A stretch of 64,000 nucleotides of DNA from positions 186,001-250,000 of the forward strand of contig KE546984.1 in assembly GCA_000442125.1 (NCBI GenBank), read 5' to 3'. Positions 31,052 to 44,076 of the stretch are shown in pieces. The stretch is from Opeltia flavorubescens. Taxonomy: Eukaryota; Ascomycota; Lecanoromycetes; Teloschistales; Teloschistaceae. The position numbers and the translations under genes were made by a program. The notes under the pieces were generated by a model. The model was not told the DNA's origin, did not search any database, and worked only from the letters and a program-made list of their open reading frames with translations. Position 1 is the stretch's first letter; the number at the start of each line of letters is the position of its first letter.

Positions 31052-32998
31052 CTAGGCACCCCTTGAAATATCCTCGGCAATTTTCTCCGCCAGCATGTAA
31101 ACCGTAGCTTGTGGATGACCTGGAGGAACAAACGGTACCGCCGACAAATCCACCACCCGTAGACCCTGCACCCCGCGTACCCTCGCTCGAGAATCGACAA
31201 CGGCTTGAGTATCGTTGCTTCTTCCCATGGCACATGTACCGCCAGCATGATATAGGGGTATGGTCGTGTTTCGAATATAGGTCAGGATATCTTCGTCACT
31301 TTGAACCGTAGGTCCCGGACTAAGCTCTGGACCGATCGTGATATTCGACAAAGTGGCGAACGCTTGTCTAACTCTCTTGACTGCAGCGACGGCGAGCTGT
31401 GCGTCAGCGTTATTTTCGTCCGTGTACCAGCCCAGATTAATGACAGGTTGACTTGAGATATCCGAGCTGCTAATCGTGACATTACCGCGGGACAGAGGAA
31501 ATGACAATGCCCCAGAAAGGATACCTAGACTGCTCCCGCCCGGACCCACGGCCGTTGCAATTAGATATTCTATCTCGGGTACATCACCTGGAAGAGCTCT
31601 CAAACGGCTAAGAGCTGCTGGAGATATCTCATTCCGCAGGGGCCTGGGTATCTTTTCGAAAGCAATGAGCCCGTTGAGCGATGAGAAAGGACCTGACCCA
31701 TTTTGAAGGAATTGGGTGAGGGCTTCTGGTGTTTGTATGAATTGCCCTTGAACCGGTATATCAATGGCCCGCAAAACGCTGAAGATTGGCTGGTCCTGCA
31801 GATTCTGACCTACGCCGGGCAGATCGACGAGTACAGGTATTCCATGCTTCTCAAGCGTTGATCGAGGTCCAATCCCTATACATGATTAGTATCAAAATCG
31901 GAAAGAGTCATGGTTCAAAGCATACCGGATAACATGAGCACCTGAGGCGAGTGAAAAGTCCCAGCGGAAAGTATAATCTCCTTCCTCGCCGAAATCACAT
32001 ATCCCACTCCTTGTGTGGTCACATTGACAGCAGAAGCAGTAGTCCCATTGAACAAAATCTTGACCGCTTTAGTCTGAGTATACACGAAAAGATTGTTGAG
32101 TTCGATATCTGACTCCAGGAAGGATGCCTCGGATGATGAGCGTTCCCCAAGATTAGGATCGATCGTCGACGGAACCCATGAGGATCCATTCAGAGAGCCA
32201 CTGTTGAATCCACTTCTGTTGATTGGAAGTCCAATCGCAACCAAGGCTCGCTCGAACCATGTCAATGCTGGATCAACCCAGTTGCTGTAAGAAACTTGAA
32301 GTGGCCCGGCGCCGGCTTTGAATGCACTCGGATCAAATTTAACAGTTGCGTTGCGCAGTTGACGTTTTCGATAGTTGGGCGGACTGAATGTGCAGGACTT
32401 CTGAAAGAAGGGGAGAAGATTAGGGAAGGTATAAGAATCATCTCCAACCATTCTGGCCCACAGATCGTATGTCCCAGAAGTTCCGCGATGGTAGGCCATA
32501 GCATTTAGAGCAGACGAGCCGGCCAGAGTCTTCCCTTGAGCGTAATGTATTCTGCGATTCAGCGCTCCGCTTTGTGGTGTTGTCACCAGTCCCCAATCCA
32601 CCAACGGCTGAGGAGGATATATCTCAGTTGCCGCAAGAAATGGGTTGGCGGCGTAGAGACCTGGAAGGACACTGCGATTTCCATTGTCTACCTCGTAGAA
32701 ACCTCCTGCTTCTATGATTGCTACCGAAGCCGATGAATTCTCGGCTAATCTTGATGCCAAAGCAATTCCTGCTGTCCCGCCACCGATGACTATTTGCCCT
32801 CTTCGTCAGTCTAGATGCAAGCCAGACTATTCAACATTTGTTCTTACCAACGTAATCGTAGACAGCATCCTCACCAGGCACGCCGAATGCGGTCGAACGC
32901 AGTCGCTGCCGGGACCCGTAGCTACTCGAGGCAGCCCCGTTACACACCCATGACAGAAGTGAACAAGTCAGTAGAACGTAACGACTGTTGAGGATCAT
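31052..32998 (-). CDS. Secreted GMC oxidoreductase (glucose-methanol-choline family)
   Basis: Three exons, 32848..32998, 31926..32789 and 31052..31875, in phase; 612 aa. A cleavable signal peptide (YVLLTCSLLSWVCNGAASS) precedes the FAD-binding fold: VVIGGGTAGIALASRL (GxGxxG across the first splice site), IIEAGG, the GMC signature HYAQGKTLAGSSALNAMAYH, and SAGTFHSPQVLMLSGIGP. The C-terminal substrate domain ends with IPLYHAGGTCAMG (catalytic His) and VPPGHPQATVYMLAEKIAED (second active-site His). Members oxidise alcohols, sugars or aryl alcohols and release peroxide; several act in secondary metabolism. Many N-glycosylation sequons (NRS, NAT, NGT, NIT) fit passage through the secretory pathway. 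Sits 640 bp from the P450 and 540 bp from the FAD oxidase, same strand. Confidence 0.93.
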
Positions 32999-33538
32999 TG
33001 CGAGTAAGCCTTTTGCCACAGTCTTCAAGTTCGAATCAGGCGGTTCGTACTTACAGACGAGCCTAAAGATATATAAACCTATGTATCCATTTGGCCTGTT
33101 TCGTCCCACCAGGCAGACGGCGAGAAAGACGTCACGAGCTGTGCAACATACATGCCAGCTTTGTCGCTAGCATCAGCTTAGGTGGCGGAGAATATCTTCA
33201 TCAGGTCTAGATTGAAGAAGAGATCTGAGAAAGACTGGGCAATGTCGGTGCATTGACGCAAAACATCCAAATTGATACGTCCATTCTTCTAGTGTTCACG
33301 GTGCATATGCAAGATCCTGCCGTCATCTAGCCTCATTATGGCAATGCAGGCTCCACTTCACGTCCGCCAAATTTGGAGTCATTTGCGATTACGGACATGA
33401 GGATTGCAAGCTTCGTCAGCCGCTCATCGCAGGGCTCATTTGTGACAGCCCTAGAATATTTAGCGCCGATGCTTCTTATTTGAGACTCAGTCATACTACT
33501 TCCGTCATCTACAGTTGAAGGGTGGCACACACAAATGC
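32999..33538. other. Intergenic between GMC and FAD oxidase genes
   Basis: 5' flank of the GMC gene. A 68-codon minus frame at 33336-33542 has no domain and overlaps the end of the next gene. Confidence 0.5.
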
Positions 33539-35089
33539 TCATAGTAGTTCCCGTGTCATCGCCCCATGAGGGTCATATTCCAATTTCAAAGCGCGCAGTT
33601 TAGCCAGCTTATCGGACGCCGGAAATCGTCGCTCAATGGGATTAGTACGAGTCCCATGAGGTACATCGACATAAGTATCAGGCTCGGTTCCAAGCCGCAT
33701 CGTGTCGATTGCACGAGCTTCGTATTCGAATACTTTACTTACATTCTTCTCCTCCTGACACCAGGAGAGACAGTGGCTAAGGTCTCGTTAGTCGTCCGTC
33801 TCAGAAATTGGCAAAGTCGTAGATGCGTTATTACTTACAGCCAAATTCGGATCTTTTCATGACTGAATGCAGAATTGGTAAGGACATCAGCAGGAGGTGG
33901 ACAATGCCATTCGACAAAGTAGCCAGAGCTGGCTGCATCGGGGCAAGATATCAGTAGTTCCTTGAACAGATCAATGACCTTCATGCAATTCTCTACTTTG
34001 AACTCATGTAGACCTGTGAGATTAAATCGTCGTAGACCACCTTTACCACATGCGAAGTCTAGGTGATCACTAAGATTTTGGAAATGTGGAGTCCTCTCGC
34101 TGGTCATAATTGGCCCTAGATCCGCAAGTTCTTGGAAGATATTCGGGCCCTCGTCAAGGTTACCGAAAAAATGCGGACCGACAGCTATCACCGGCTTAAA
34201 GTGCGGTGGTGGCGCCAGGATCATTACCAATCCTGCTGTCCGGCTTTTCGAATCCTGAATCATTGACTCGACCACCTTGAAAACTTCGGCAGCACGTTCC
34301 ACTGGGTAAATGAAGTTCCCAATCCAGTGTTGGCCTTCGGCGGTACCAAGGATAGCCAGAGGATAGGTTCTCAGAGTGATTTGAATGACAATACCAAAGT
34401 AGTAGCCTGCCCCCTTAATGGCCCAGAAAAGGTCGGGATGATGGGTATCATCGACCACAACGAGTTGGCCATCGGCCAGAACGACCTTGGCGGACAGAAT
34501 ATTGTCGCATGCGAAGCCCATGAGGCCTGTAGCGACACCTATGCCTCCACCCAGGCAGTAGGGGATCACACCGATCGTGTTACCGTTCCCCAGCGCTAGA
34601 CAGAGATTACTGACTGGCCGATGTTGACACAGGCGGATTCATACCTGCACATTCTCCTTCCTTCTCAAGAGCTGTAGCAAACTCCTTCATCAGCACTCCA
34701 CCAGTGACGATCGCTCGATGTGCGGCAGCATCAACGTCGACGGATTTGTACTTGGTGAGATCAAGGATGAATCCTTCGGTGCCGATCGTAGACCATAAGC
34801 TATGACCACCACTGACTGGCACGAAAGGGATCTGGTGCAGTGATGCTGTTTTCACCTGTGCCGGCTGCAGTCAGAGAATTGTAGAATCCCAAATCATTGA
34901 ACACATGCTTACCGCTGTAACGACATCTTGTTCGTCGGCAGCTTGCACAATAGCGCCTGGGGTTTTGACGTCGACATCTGACCATCGTAGCAGTGCAAGC
35001 TGAAAGTCTTTTTCCGTAGCATCTGTGATCACCCGGGCTCCTGCGGAAAGGCTGTCCCTTAGCTGAGTAACAAATTCGCTGAAAGCCAT
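33539..35089 (-). CDS. FAD-linked oxidase, BBE-like (PCMH domain)
   Basis: Four exons, 34913..35089, 34645..34855, 33839..34595 and 33539..33776, in phase; 460 aa. The FAD-binding PCMH domain shows GAIVQAADEQDVVTAV, then VPVSGGHSLWST, where the GGH histidine is the usual covalent flavin attachment site, and PYCLGGGIGVATG. The Cys of the usual bicovalent pair is replaced: the sequence reads CLGGGIG with Cys three residues before the Gly triplet. The C-terminal BBE motif is LRALKLEYDPHGAM. No signal peptide is visible, unlike many BBE enzymes, although the frame stays open upstream of the ATG. Such oxidases carry out dehydrogenations and ring closures in natural-product pathways. It follows the terpene synthase on the same strand. 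Confidence 0.88.
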
Positions 35090-36334
35090 CACAGTAGCTA
35101 GGTTTTTTTCGATGAAGGGACCCTTTAGGGTAGCTCTTCTGGCGAGAATCGAGGCTGATGCACAATGCACTTCGGAAGAATTGGTACTGCGGAAAGGTTG
35201 CTTACTGGGATTATCGCTTCTGCGGTGCTCACTTATGAGCTGTAAGGTCCATAGATATTCGGATTGGCAGCCAGAGTGACTAATCGCAGAAAAGTGGAGT
35301 TGAGGCACATGAATGCGGTGCAATGCACTACGGACATGCTCTATCGCGGTGTTGCCTGGAGGTCCTCGACGCAGATGGGCCGAGCACACCAATGATTGAC
35401 GTCATTCTCGTTCGTCCCTTCCTACAGAGAAAGCGAGAGGAACGAGATCGAAGATTCTCAACCCCCATCTCCCAGCTCGGACGAAACCTTGGTGCTTAGC
35501 TCTAATGCGCAGGAGTAAAGCAGACTATGAACAGGGCTAAGTTATTGGAAGGAACGGGCCGGCAGTAGCTCGCTGCCCCCAGACTCCATCGCGCCGCTTC
35601 CTTTGGACGAATGTGAAATTGAGCGCCACCCGAATTGCTTGCCAGAAGGGATTGTGTCCCGCATTGCCGCCATTGGTTACTAATCCTTACGGCTGACTGT
35701 CTCAGGTGACGCAGCTCGCAGGGTTCCAAACGTCGCGCTCCGAGAGGCCGGTAAATCGAGATAGCGACGACGGCAGTGCTATGGCGTGCATGCATCGAAA
35801 GGTCAGCAATCCCATCTTAGCAGTCGTAGGGGCCATTCCTTCGGGGTGCCTAAATTACGAGCTGCCATTGGTGCCACAAACCTCATTCGGCACACCCTTT
35901 TTCATTAGCTTGGCATGGTACACTGGCCTCACGGTCCATTCTTCGCTGGCACAACTATCCTTGTCGTGTATACTTTCAGAAGAACATAAGTTTGCATTGC
36001 CAAGTGGGCCAAGATATCGGCAGCTCAATCGGGCAGTTGGGATAATCTGGCGGGGAGAATTGGTATCATTATATTAGCGAGGTGAAATTCATCAGAGTGG
36101 CAAGACGATGATGAGCGAGGTCACTCTTGCTGTACCAGTAAATTGTTTCTATGCCAATGTCCTGTGTCACAAATATCTTATCAAGACATTGACATGTCGC
36201 AATCTATTTGTCCAAAAGGTCTAAAGCTGAATGGCACGCAGTATGTGACTATTCAGCAAACAAAGAGTTCCTACGAGAAGTACCGTGAAGCCGACAATCA
36301 AACTAGATAGTAGTTTACACCCTTCGTCAACCAT
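35090..36334. other. Intergenic between FAD oxidase and terpene synthase
   Basis: Promoter side of the FAD oxidase. Frame open on the minus strand to 35392 continues the FAD oxidase reading frame without ATG. Nothing else supported. Confidence 0.5.
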
Positions 36335-37908
36335 TCATAACTGTATACACACCCCTTTGGCGAGATTCTCATCGTGAACTCCGTACCGCTTGGTAGCCAG
36401 ACTGGTCACGACATTGTCAGCATAGGTCGTAGGTGACAGCCTCTGCCAATCAAAGTTACCTCCAAACTAAATTTCCAGTGCAGTTGTATTGACACCCCTT
36501 GATATACTCCCGTATTTGACGGGCTTGCTTTTCGTCCTGCATCATCTCCCCTTTGAGAAGTTTCTCCTCCGTTTGCTGGAAGCCCTTTACAGCCATAATC
36601 AGGAGTTCAGTGGTGTGATCGACAGCCCCCTGCGCATTCCTTGACTTTGCGTACTCGAGCGGGATCATGCTGCCTATGCTTCCACGGGCCTGAGAAACGT
36701 TAATACAAGCAAGCCATATTGCAAGGTCAAGGCCAGGAGCGCTGGGGCCCACATACTATTTCTTTTTTGAGCGATAGGATGTCATTGGTCCTGGTTGAAA
36801 ATATTAGATGAGCCGGATAAACGATATGCAATGATCTTTGGAGCGTACACCGAAATGATAATATTGGTATACTTCCGCAACAGAATCATGTCATCATGAT
36901 CCATCACTGAGCACGGTAGACTGCCATTGTCCCAAGCATACCTATTGCTCTCAGTCAGAAGCACTCCCCAATAAATTTATTCTTGACCCATTCAAGCCAG
37001 CACTTACTCGTTCACGGCAAGCGTAACGTATACAGCACTGCTACCAAGGCGATAGGACCAGAACTCCTCCATTGTGGGTACACCGCGTAGTCTTATCACC
37101 TGTTCTCGTTGTGACATCTCCAAGAAATCATTACATTCGTCCATGAATCTTAGGCGTTGCTCTAGGAAGGGTCAGTGGCAATGTCCTTTCGGTGAATTGA
37201 ACGAGAGGAAAGTTCCATCAATACCATAGCTGTATGCATCACGGATCGCCATGCCAATGCTTTCGAAAGCTATAATGGTCGCGTTCGTTGGACCGATGTT
37301 CTCATGATCGAGCTTCCCCCTCAAGCTGAGACAAGCTCTTACATATTCACGAGTCTCGTCCCTGTATGGTTGGGAGAGTTCCGAATCGTCCCATAGACTA
37401 CCATCGTCCTCGTCAATTTCTAATAGTATCCGCAATCTCAGTACAACGTTTTGTATTCTGTCAAAGCCGTCGAGAAAAATTCATACGAACCGTCATCCCA
37501 TGCGAACAGCTGCAAAGCAGATCAGGTACAGCTTCTGGGTAGAGCGCCAACAGGACGGGAAATGGACATACCCAAACAGCTACAAGCGTACAGGTTTTCA
37601 GGCGATCATAGCTGGCTTGAGGCCACCAGGTCGCTCCGAAGTATCCAAAGTCTGCTCCCCTGAGAGACTTGATTTTGGAATTGTGGCTCAAGGTACTTTT
37701 GGATTGGTCATTAGTGAGGTATACACGCCGGAGGAAGGCATCGAAGACATCCATACCGGGTCAACCATTCGTCAACATCGTCGCGAAGCCGGTCAAGACC
37801 AGGATTGACGTCTTTGGGCCATCCAAGGAAGATTGCATTTAAATCAGGTAGTACTATTGACTGGCCTCGTAGCTCCGCCAATATCGATTGAGAATCATTT
37901 TGTGTCAT
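36335..37908 (-). CDS. Class I terpene synthase (sesquiterpene synthase type)
   Basis: Nine exons resolve in phase: 37757..37908, 37572..37695, 37487..37509, 37225..37457, 37008..37161, 36849..36941, 36757..36790, 36460..36689, 36335..36401; 369 aa, a normal length. Motifs in order: WPKDVNPGLDRLRDDVDEW, ADFGYFGATWWPQAS, the Asp-rich region LFAWDDGS, EQVIRLRGVPTMEEFWSYR (effector Arg region), the NSE triad intact as NDILSLKKE, GCQYNCTGNLVWSL and the terminal RY in ATKRYGV. These enzymes ionise farnesyl (or related) diphosphate with Mg ions and cyclise it. The first metal motif reads D-D-G-S-I and lacks the usual third acidic residue, but this depends on the 37487/37457 splice junction. It is the core enzyme of the surrounding cluster. 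Confidence 0.93.
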
Positions 37909-39312
37909 GGCATAAGACGGCAAGAAGAGAAGGAAAATGGAGAGATTGGGACACGGAGACTAAACTGGCCAGATGAGGAGGATTGAAGCAGGCTGCCACA
38001 GATGCTCAGAAGGCCGGGCTACTGACGGCATGCAGAAGAAGGTTGACTACCGCATACTAAGGTGACTATAAGCTCACCGCTTGGCATGCAACATGTCATA
38101 CTCATAGGGCGAAGTGAATCTCAACGGCGTAATGTGCGACATAATGGGACGACCCGTCTCCGAAAAGGCTGCGGCTCCGGGTCCCAAGTGATTCAAGCTA
38201 TCATGCACTGGAGAATTAGATGCCCATCATCCGAGGTATCGGGTTGCATGGCTGGTCTTGTTTCAAAATCACCCACAGTTATCAGCATTCTCTGAAGGTG
38301 CTGGAGCACGTGACGGCAGAGAACTAAAAAAGTGTCAAGGTATATCATACACCAGCGAGGTCTACACCTCAAGTAGATTGGATCCAAGGCATTTCACAGA
38401 ACACATAAGGAGGGGTACATGCAAAGACTCAATCAACGTGAGACAGTGAACGGCTTAGGGCACAAATAAAGAGGGTGGTGTGACCGATATCTTTCTACTC
38501 ATGAGGGTGTCGTGGAAAGTCACCAGCTTCGATCATGGTTGTCACAGCCCTAGCCCTATCTTGTTACTGGCCATCCTTCAGTGCCATCCTTGCTTTCCTC
38601 CCAATCACACGAATCCCGACTTACACAGCTCACGACATATGAGAGTAGGGCTGGAGAAGACGGGCATACCGTTGGGGTCGATGAAACGGTAGGATTTCTG
38701 TTCCAATGCTTCTAGACTTCCCCACAGGCATATCGGCAAAATTATCACCGTGCACTCGATAGGATTAGTCAACTCAAAGTTAAAGCAGAGTGCTGACTGG
38801 CTTCCTCGGACGGTCAGGGTCGAAAGTATAACGAACAACCACATCGGCAGAACTTGTCGGCACCGATCAAAGCGCTGCATTGGCCGCTATCCATTTCCCG
38901 CATATCTCATGCAGACTGTCAGCCTCTTCTATTTTCTCTTAGTGGTGGACTCTTGTGATTCGTCAACCGTCGGCCCCATCTCACCTCAATTGAAATACCC
39001 TACATGGTGCTTATGGGTGTGATGCAAGAGCTGCATGTCAGAAATCCTATGAACCCCGACGACGATATGATTCGCGTTCCTCCCTTGCCAACCTCCACGC
39101 CTCATATCTGCAGCGATTTCAAACTCCTGCAACCTCCGGCTGTGCCACGATATTCCTGTAACACTAAACCCGAGGGTGCACGTCTCCTCATGTCCTTCTC
39201 GAACTGGCATGTTTGCCCCCAATCGGAGCATTTGCCAAGTCACCTGTTTGCCTACCCCATCCTCACCTCCAAGATTTCCATCCAAGTTCACGACACATAG
39301 TGTGTATGCGAT
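37909..39312. promoter_or_regulatory. Divergent promoter region, terpene synthase / SAT4 gene
   Basis: 1.4 kb between the start of the terpene synthase (minus) and the SAT4 gene (plus). Short ORFs here (for example 38605-38880, 39004-39300) lack domains. No consensus regulator site could be assigned. Confidence 0.45.
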
Positions 39313-40844
39313 ATGGCTTCAGCGGCCGCCTTAGCATCTTTGCCTACTGATCACAGAGACCGGTCCGCTGGATTCCTTGCCTGCGTCTCTATCACCACCG
39401 CAGCAGCGCTCTTCCTGGTCTCTCTACGCACCTATGTCCGGGCAGCCATCGTGCGCAAATTCGGGCCCGATGACTATACAATTCTTGGAGCGATGGTATG
39501 AGCCTCATATTTTGCCTTGTTTCGATCTCGACTTCCTATTATCTGATCTAAGTGTTAAACCTCCCACAGGTTTGTGGGATACTTGCAGTCGCGATCGACG
39601 GAGTCCAGGTCCATTACGGCTTCGGTAAACATGCGTCGCACGTTTCACCGCAGAATCAGATCGAGGTGCGGAGATGGAATTTTGCCTTGAGGGTGCCTAT
39701 TTTGGTCGGAAGTGGCCTTTCCAAGATCTCCATCAGTCTCTTGCTTCTGCGTTTACTCGGCAATGCGGCCGGTCGCCCGCGTCGATTTCTTCTTCACGGC
39801 ATCAATGTCTTCATCGCAATATATACTTTGATCGATATCATCAATGATGTTACTTCTTGCAACCCGACCGCTAAAGCTTGGGATTTTGCACTTCCGGGTA
39901 GTTGCAGGACCCCAGAAAGTATCGTTGACCCGGTATATTTCCAAGGAGGTATGTGCCTCATGAGGCTCCAATCATTACTGTCGAAGAGTTTACTTATCAA
40001 GCGGGAACAGCTTGCGCAGCAGCAGTCTCTTTACTACTCTCCGCTCTCCCCACGATATTTTTTGCTTCATTGCAAATGCCGATGCGCAAGAAGCTGGTCA
40101 TAATCCTCCTCACGAGCCTCGGAGTTTTGTAAGGAAACTCGCCATTGTATTGCCAGTCGGCGGAACTAATCCAAACTCTCAGTGACGCGATCTGCTCCAT
40201 CATTCGAACAGCGCTGCTCCCCAATTATGAGAAAAGCCTAGACTTTACATGTGAGTCCCGAGAAGATTCCCCAACTCCGGCATTTTGGAATGCTAAGAAA
40301 AAACCGAATGTAGACACGGCAATACCAATCACACTCTGGGCCTCGTATGTGCACCATCTCCTTTTTTCACACTCTCTTCCCTGGCCATCTACGTTCCGTC
40401 CCTACACTCTTCTTTGTCCGATTTACTAAAAATCCCACCACAAACATTAGTCTCGAGCTCACCCTCGCCATCCTCGCCGCCTGCATCCCCACCCTCCGCC
40501 CCCTCTTCTCCTCAATCTACGGCAGCACCACCGGCGGCCGCGCCTCAGACTACACCCCTGGAGGAAAAGGCTACATCAAGCGAAGCGGCGGTATCAGCGG
40601 CCTCAGCAGCAAAATGACAGGTCGAGGCTACCAACATCATTCCTCAAATTCTCACGATATGGATACGCATATTTCGAGCGGTGGTGGTGCTGGTGATCAC
40701 AACAGGCCATACCACCTTTCGAGCTTTAGTGTTGGGGGGAAGAAGGGAAGGGACGATGTGGAGGAGAGGAGTTATTCGAGCACGGAGTTTTTGAGGAATC
40801 CGGGGGGGATTCGGAAGACGACTGATATTCAGGTTGTTGTTTAG
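39313..40844 (+). CDS. SAT4-type (rhodopsin-like) integral membrane protein
   Basis: Six exons, 39313..39495, 39570..39948, 40002..40128, 40183..40250, 40314..40344 and 40451..40844, in phase; 393 aa. Seven hydrophobic segments: FLACVSITTAAALFLVSL, GAMVCGILAVAIDG, LVGSGLSKISISLLLLRLL, INVFIAIYTLIDI, a fifth helix reading AAAVSLLLSALPTIFFASLQ, VIILLTSLGVFDAICSIIRT and LELTLAILAACIPTLRPLF. The loop Cys residues (TSCNP, GSCRTP) and the motif FGPDDY near helix 2 are typical of the fungal SAT4/rhodopsin-like family. The C-terminus is Ser/Gly-rich and cytosolic. Function in this family is mostly unknown; some relate to surface sensing. Lies divergent to the terpene synthase and may or may not belong to the pathway. 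Confidence 0.9.
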
Positions 40845-41310
40845 TATAGGGGATTTTTTGTGTTTTTGGTTTTGTTTGGTTTTGGAGTACGAAAGTAAGA
40901 GGAGGGCGAAAAAGGCTTAATGGGAAAATGGATAACGCGACATGTGAAGCATGTTATGAGAAAGAGGTGGATCCTCTGCACATATGGTTTTGTTTGGTGT
41001 TCTGCCTTGATGAAAATCGATTATTGTATCATCAATACTACCTATCCATTTAACATTTCGAGTTGATAGCGCCTACATTTTATTTTGGTTCACATGCCTA
41101 GCCATACTATGTGCAACATATAACCCTCAATCCCTGATAAGTAGCAAGCTCACAATCTTCCAAATACCCGCTTCCTCATCCACAAAACTCTTTCCCCTAA
41201 TCAATCCATCACATCAATCAACCAAACCCACCCCATACAGCCCACATCCTTCAATCAAACACCACACCCCCAAACATCCACCACACATACAACCCCAAAC
41301 CAAAATCAAA
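40845..41310. other. Intergenic between convergent SAT4 and SDR genes
   Basis: 3' flanks of both genes; C/A-rich from 41140. No gene. Confidence 0.5.
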
Positions 41311-42713
41311 CTAAACATCAACACCCTTAGCCTTCAGCATTTTCTCGCTCGCATCCCACAGTTTCTCTTCCAATTTCTGGGGAGCGTATTTCTGTATTAG
41401 TGTATCGCCCTGCTTATCTCGCTTTCCGAAGGGGCGGAAGAAGAAGCCGCTTCCTGAGAGGATGGACCTAAGGGGGGGAGGGAGAGTTGTTAGCATTTTT
41501 TCCTCGCGACCAGTCCACACACCTCATTGGCAGAAAACCCCCACAAAGGAAAACTACATACCCCTCCCCGCTCGTAGCACAAGCCAATGTCGTCCTCGCC
41601 CCATCCTCCCTCGACAAGGTCCCCGGCAATAAACCCCATTTCATCATATACTTTATAAATTTCCCCATGTACGTCGGGTCGACGGATTGCAGGTTCGTGG
41701 AAATGAAGCCTGGGTGCGCGGAGAAGGTGAGGATGGGAAGGGAGGCGGCGGAGAAGCGGGTGTCGAGGTGGTGGGTGTGGAGGACGATGGCAGCTTTGGA
41801 GTGGCAGTATCGTTTCCTATGGGGAGGGGGAGGGAAATGTTAGTTTTGATGGGGGATTGGGATGAGATGGGGGATGGGGGTTGGTTTTTAGGAATTGAGG
41901 AGAGGGGTTCAGGGGGTGGGGAAGGGTGCTGCCGATCATGAAGATTCGGGGGAGGGATGATGGAAAGAGAGGGAGGAAGGGATGGCGGGTTTTACCAGGG
42001 ACCAAGGAAGCCGGTGAGGTGGTCCAGGTTGGGGTTTTCGAGGTCGATGTTGGGGGTGATGGGGATAAAGGCTGCGTCGCTGGTAACATTGACGATTCGA
42101 ACGGGGCGGTCGCTCGGGGCGTGGGTAGCAGTGGACGTGAGAGTAGGGAGGAGGAGTTTGATAAGGAGGAAAGGGGAGAGATAGTTGGTTTGCCACTGGG
42201 ACTCGTAGCCGTCTTCGGACAGCACGTACGGCGCCGCCATGATCTAGATAGTTAGTTTGGCTAGATGCTGTGAAAAGGGACCAAGCAAGGGGGAACCTTA
42301 CGCCGGCATTATTGATCAGAATGTGGAGGCTGCTTTCCTGAGACTGGAATTGCTTGACCGCGTCGACTACACTGGCAAATCTGAGGAGATCCGTTTGAAT
42401 AAAGTGCAGATCGAGTTGCTGCTCAGCTGTGGTGGCTTTCTTCATTTCATCCATGGCCTTTGTCGCTTTCTCTGCATTTCGAGCGAGGATATACACGCGT
42501 GCTCCACGTAGAGCCAGATTAAGAGAAGTTTGGTAGCCGATTCCATCGCTGCCTAGATTTTCGAGTGAGCGATCAGAGTATTAGCCTTGAAAATAACTAT
42601 CGCTTCTTGGTTCTGCAGAAGAGCATTCGTTTACCTCCTGTGACTATGGCTACGAGCCCGTCGAGAGGTGGGATATTGGCGGCGGAGAAGCTTCCTGGCT
42701 TTTCAGAGGTCAT
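41311..42713 (-). CDS. Short-chain dehydrogenase/reductase (retinol-dehydrogenase-like)
   Basis: Five exons, 42635..42713, 42302..42552, 41996..42243, 41562..41816 and 41311..41467, in phase; 329 aa. The Rossmann motif is spread over the first junction: VAIVTGG then SDGIGYQT (TGxxxGxG), followed by LALRGARVYILARN, which favours NADP through the Arg. Then NNAG, a Ser in RIVNVTSDAA, and the catalytic YCHSK (YxxxK), built across the third junction, followed by HPGFISTNL. Members reduce or oxidise alcohols and ketones in many pathways. Together with the P450 and the oxidases it would suit tailoring of a terpene skeleton; this is inference from position. Confidence 0.9.
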
Positions 42714-44070
42714 TGTGCTGGATTTGATGATTTATAGAGTTAAATCGATGCAAGACTATGCGGTGATTTATATGAAAGATAATAGAATGATTCTACTCAG
42801 GCATCATTGTATCGCACGTGATCTATAACCAGAGCTTCGGGTTCGGGGAAAGTATGCGACGCGGCCACGCGGCATTGAGGCTGGCATTCAATCACATGCT
42901 AAGTGCCGGGATGGGCAGGTTCTTGCCATCAATGTCATGAACATATTGTAGTTGCCTAAATCCAGGAGCTAGGGTTAAAGAAACCACTACAGTTGCATGA
43001 TGAACGAGGTCCATAGGTATAGGCTATGAGCGGGTACAGAAACATGGGGTCGCGATCGACATGTTTTCCTCACCAAATCTCATCTTGTATATGATCTAGT
43101 CATCGGTCATCTACCCTTTAACGACGAACGACAGCGACATTACTTTCAACTATGTCGTAAATCGACGGTCCGAACAAGGTTCGCAACGTGCCCGCCCTAG
43201 CCGACCCGCAAGGCTTTTCTCCGACCCTGGGGGCGGGGAGGTTTAACGATGTTAGCGGACAGACCAACGGCGCCGCCGACTCTCTTTTCTACCTTCTGCC
43301 ATTTACGTCTTTGGGTTGCAAAAAGAACTCGCTCTGCGATACTTCGACAAGCGCATTTCAAGGATGGGGGATCATGTCTAGAGCGCCTTGTCTATCTTCC
43401 GCATCTACATGACTGTTTGGTGACTGAATAAAATGTCTCCGAAAAGTCTCCGAAAAAGGCATGGTCGTTTCATCTCCCAGATGCGCCACGGTAGCAACGA
43501 CAATGTCCCACAACTCTTCGTAGTAGTTCTTACCAGGGAGCCTTGGTGAGATAATGTCTCCGGGTTAGTCATGGGTCAGCAACCGAAGTAGCCGGTCTCA
43601 ATTTTGACGTAGATATATATACCTAGCATGGTTTGCCAATGGGGAAATGAGATTGGAGTAAATTCATGATTCTAAGACGATCTCTTTACAAAAATATCTT
43701 ACAACGTCCGTATTCAAACCTGAGGATGGAGCAGCAAGCCCGAGCTCGAGTGGAACAAGTTGTGTCATCCGTGTAAGTTGGTTCAGTACCGCTATTTGAT
43801 CTGATCAAAAGTTCCTCGATGTTGTGTCGATTTATTTCCAATATTTAAATTGGAACAACGTTCTCCATACGTTCATGTTTGTTTGCCTAAAGATTGTGCT
43901 TTCGTTCCTTCGATTCTACCTAAACCAATGTTTTACCTTCAGTTGCCAGAAAGACATATGCTCTTCAGGCACCATTGTGCTGTTCATTAAATACATGTAT
44001 TTCATTTCCCCAGCCACCTTCTGCTCAACCCTCCCCATCAAGATTTTCTCCTTTATAGCATCTAATTTCC
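42714..44070. promoter_or_regulatory. Divergent promoter region, SDR / methyltransferase
   Basis: Contains the 5' flanks of the SDR (minus) and methyltransferase (plus). A possible first exon of the methyltransferase is at 43726-43772. Remaining short ORFs lack domains. Confidence 0.4.
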
Positions 44071-44076
44071 ATGCAG

